Assembly: GCA_947448725.1 (NCBI GenBank)
Contig: CANFOM010000006.1
Location: forward strand, 62,001-126,000
Source: Bacteroidota bacterium
GTDB taxonomy: Bacteria; Bacteroidota; Bacteroidia; Chitinophagales; Chitinophagaceae
Length of the DNA stretch: 64,000 nucleotides
Reading direction: 5' to 3'
Position numbers and translations under genes: made by a program. The notes under the pieces were generated by a model, which had not been told where the DNA came from, did not search any database, and saw only the letters and a program-made list of their open reading frames with translations. The stretch's first letter is position 1. Each line of letters begins with the position of its first letter. Below are positions 61,703 through 64,000 of the stretch, in pieces.

Positions 61703-63919
61703 ATGTTTAGCAAAATAAATAGCGTTTTACTCCTAGTCTTATTTACTTTATTTGCTATTCAAGTAAACGCGCAGGAATTACATGGCACCATCATTGACAA
61801 AATAGAAGGCACCCCCCTAACAGGCGTTTCTATTAAATTGGCAGGCACCAATAAAGGAGTAGTTAGTAATGAAAAAGGTGTTTTTGTTATTCAAAATGTA
61901 CACTACGGCAATATACATTTAATTATAAGTCATACTGGATTTGAGTTAATGGACACTAGCTTTGAATTTACAGAAAAAAATAGTAGCCCCATATTGATTA
62001 GTTTAATCGCAGCAAAAGAAGAATTAGAAGAAGTGATTATCGTATCCTCCTCCAGAACTAATTCAAGAATTGAAGACATGCCTACGAAAGTAGAAGTATT
62101 AGGTGCGGAAGAAGTAAAAGAAGAAAATGGAATTAAACCTGGTAACATAGCAAGTTTATTGGGCGATATTGCTGGCATTCAAATTCAACAAACCAATGCC
62201 GCCACAGGCAATGCCGATATGCGTATTCAAGGTTTGCAAGGAAAATATACACAGATTTTAAGAGATGGTATGCCTTTATTTGGAGGCTATGCAGGTAGCT
62301 TTAGTATTTTACAGATACCCCCTTTAGACTTACAACAAATCGAGTTGGTCAAAGGCGCTAGCTCTACTTTATATGGAGGAGGCGCCATTGCTGGTATGTT
62401 AAATTTAATTTCAAAAAAACCTAAACTGGGCAAACCTGAAAAAAGCTTAACACTTAATTACTCTAGTTTAAAAGAAACCAATTTTAATACTTTCTTTTCT
62501 GGAAGAAATGAAAAAACTGGTTATTCAATTTATGCAGGGACCACCCAACAAAAAGAAGTAGATGTTGATAAGGATGGATTTTCGGATGTACCTGCAGTAA
62601 AAAGTGTTTTTATACATCCTAGATTTTTTATTTATGGGAAAAATAATAGCAATATAACATTGGGTTATACTTTAAATTATGAAGATAGAAATGGAGGGGA
62701 TATGACTGTATTAAATGGAACACCCTCTGCAACGCATCAATTTTTTAATCAAAACAAAACATTACGTAATACCGTTGATGGGGTTTGGGAAAAAAAATTA
62801 GCTAACGGTGGCACACTAACCACCAAAGCCAATTATAGTATGATGAATAGAGCTATCATCACCAATGTATTTGGCATGTCTGGAAAACAAGCAAGCTGGT
62901 ATTCGGAAATGGCTTATGCAAAAAAATATACAGCACATAATTTAGTATTGGGTATTAATTTCAATGGAGAAAATTTTACGAAACAATTACCTGATAGTAG
63001 TCTATTACCCAATGATGCTTTCACCACCCTGGGTGCCTTTGTACAGGACGATTGGAAATTAAATGACTTACTAACCCTGCAATCTGGTATAAGATTAGAC
63101 CATAATAATACCTATGGTAATTTTTTATTGCCTAGAATGTCTCTAATGTATAAGGTGAATAGTCAGGTAACCATGCGAATGGGCGGTGGTGCTGGTTATA
63201 AAACACCAAGCTTATTCAATTCCGAAATGGACGAAAGAGATTATCATTATTTGCAAGGATTTTTACCGGGAATTCAATCTGAAAAATCGGTGGGATATAA
63301 TTATGATATAAATTATAAAACAAGATTAAATAGTTGGGAACTTACCTTAAACCAAACTGTTTTTTATAACGAAGTAAATCATCCTATAATTTACAACTCT
63401 AACAGGTATTATCTTCCGCTTTATCCTGGCTATATTCCTACTTCCCCTATTTATCAATATACCAATGAATCTAATGCTATTAGCTCTAAAGGCATGGAGA
63501 GTTATATTCAAGCAATGAAAGCACCCTATGAAATATATTTTGGATACGTATATACCGATGCAAGAAGAAATTACAATGCTACAAGCCCTCATTTACCCTT
63601 AATAGCCAAGCATAAATTCGCCACTGTTATTGCTTACGAGTTGAGCGAAAATTTTAAAATAGGCATAGAATCATCTTTTACAGGTAAGCAATACTTAGAC
63701 AATGGCAGCAGCACCGACCCTTATTTATTCATGGCAGCGATGATGAGGTATAATATAGGGAAAGCTAGTTTTGTATTGAATTGCGAAAACTTATTTGATC
63801 AACGCCAGAACAAAAATGGCTCGCTAGTGATCCCGCCATATACCAACCCTAGTTTTCCAGAAATTTGGGCTCCTTTAGATGGCAGGGTAGTTAATCTGTC
63901 TATGCATTTAAAATGGTAG
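61703..63919 (+). CDS. TonB-dependent receptor with CarboxypepD_reg-like domain
   Basis: A 738-residue outer membrane receptor with signal peptide (QVNAQ), an N-terminal carboxypeptidase-regulatory-like domain (LHGTIIDKIEGTPLTGVSIKLAGTNKG), a plug (RIEDMPTKVEVLGAEEVKEENG; MRIQGLQGKYTQILRDGMPLFGG; IELVKGASSTLYGGGAIAGMLNLISKKP) and a barrel ending in NLSMHLKW. Substrate unknown; siderophores, metal complexes or cofactors are typical. The layout with YncE is that of the E. coli PQQ receptor locus; this is suggestive only. Confidence 0.9.
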   Translation: MFSKINSVLLLVLFTLFAIQVNAQELHGTIIDKIEGTPLTGVSIKLAGTNKGVVSNEKGVFVIQNVHYGNIHLIISHTGFELMDTSFEFTEKNSSPILISLIAAKEELEEVIIVSSSRTNSRIEDMPTKVEVLGAEEVKEENGIKPGNIASLLGDIAGIQIQQTNAATGNADMRIQGLQGKYTQILRDGMPLFGGYAGSFSILQIPPLDLQQIELVKGASSTLYGGGAIAGMLNLISKKPKLGKPEKSLTLNYSSLKETNFNTFFSGRNEKTGYSIYAGTTQQKEVDVDKDGFSDVPAVKSVFIHPRFFIYGKNNSNITLGYTLNYEDRNGGDMTVLNGTPSATHQFFNQNKTLRNTVDGVWEKKLANGGTLTTKANYSMMNRAIITNVFGMSGKQASWYSEMAYAKKYTAHNLVLGINFNGENFTKQLPDSSLLPNDAFTTLGAFVQDDWKLNDLLTLQSGIRLDHNNTYGNFLLPRMSLMYKVNSQVTMRMGGGAGYKTPSLFNSEMDERDYHYLQGFLPGIQSEKSVGYNYDINYKTRLNSWELTLNQTVFYNEVNHPIIYNSNRYYLPLYPGYIPTSPIYQYTNESNAISSKGMESYIQAMKAPYEIYFGYVYTDARRNYNATSPHLPLIAKHKFATVIAYELSENFKIGIESSFTGKQYLDNGSSTDPYLFMAAMMRYNIGKASFVLNCENLFDQRQNKNGSLVIPPYTNPSFPEIWAPLDGRVVNLSMHLKW

Positions 63920-64000
63920 AAAATGCATCCTAAATGTAGGATAATCATTAAAAGTAAATTTTAAATTAAAAGCTAGATTTGTTATATTTAACATAGCTTA

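Noticed and set aside
63927-63942. Small hairpin ATCCTA/TAGGAT after the TonB receptor gene
   Set aside because: Only 6 bp and no T-run, so not supported as a terminator.
1-64000. CRISPR array, insertion sequence or prophage
   Set aside because: No regular direct repeats with spacers, no transposase or phage protein among the ORFs, and gene order looks chromosomal throughout.

Overview
The window looks like a chromosomal segment of a member of the Bacteroidota, probably near Chitinophagaceae; the family is an inference from memory of gene families, not a measurement. The signs are low GC content, start codons without clear Shine-Dalgarno sequences, several promoters of the TAnnTTTG type, outer membrane beta-barrel and TonB receptors with carboxypeptidase-regulatory-like N-termini, and families typical of the phylum (DUF3570, DUF4266, DUF1684, NIPSNAP, FucP-like transporters). 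I see no rRNA, CRISPR array, insertion sequence or phage module. There is one tRNA gene. Only one gap exceeds 300 bases (58302-58653); it holds the tRNA, its terminator, its promoter and a long inverted repeat.

Region by region. 1-9560: a partial outer membrane receptor, a giant TolB-propeller/amidohydrolase, a Tat-exported sugar isomerase-like protein, a penicillin-acylase-family Ntn hydrolase and an atypical LuxR-type regulator. 9822-15748: a pair of Ddl-like ATP-grasp proteins, the second fused to a complete SET methyltransferase domain with a post-SET zinc site, then a TIGR02206 membrane protein, a small HAD phosphatase and a second Ntn acylase. This is the most unusual region. 15803-21020: a nucleotide-sugar dehydrogenase, DUF1684 protein, S41 protease lipoprotein, VOC protein, half-size asparaginase and DoxX protein. 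21030-31169: a serine hydrolase, an ECF sigma/anti-sigma/Spy-like stress module, an M20 peptidase, an esterase, an amidohydrolase, a sugar transporter, a NIPSNAP protein and a TolC protein.

29886-42857 is an efflux region read from the minus strand. The two-component pair is followed by CzcC-CzcB-CzcA-type metal RND genes, an OprB-like porin and an EmrA-EmrB-TolC drug pump. Upstream of both the regulator pair and the czcCBA genes lie direct repeats TTAAGG spaced 11-12 bases, which are probably the binding sites of the response regulator. 43036-46169 has a UbiA-like membrane protein and a PQQ dehydrogenase with a heme c site. 46343-49876 is a sulfur module: persulfide dioxygenase-rhodanese, TauE exporter and two YeeE/YedE half-transporters, with Crp/Fnr-like palindromes in the divergent promoter.

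49879-64000: rhamnose mutarotase with a Gfo/Idh oxidoreductase and a large BNR/sortilin-like protein. Next is a flavin-linked redox cluster (thioredoxin, ApbE, DUF4266, DUF3570) divergent from a ferric-reductase-like membrane cytochrome. Then come a tRNA-Cys(GCA) gene carrying A in place of the near-universal U33, an outer membrane protein, a cation antiporter, and a YncE-like propeller paired with a TonB receptor. Several ORF-track starts use TTG or GTG where an in-frame ATG followed by a signal peptide lies downstream; those starts were moved.
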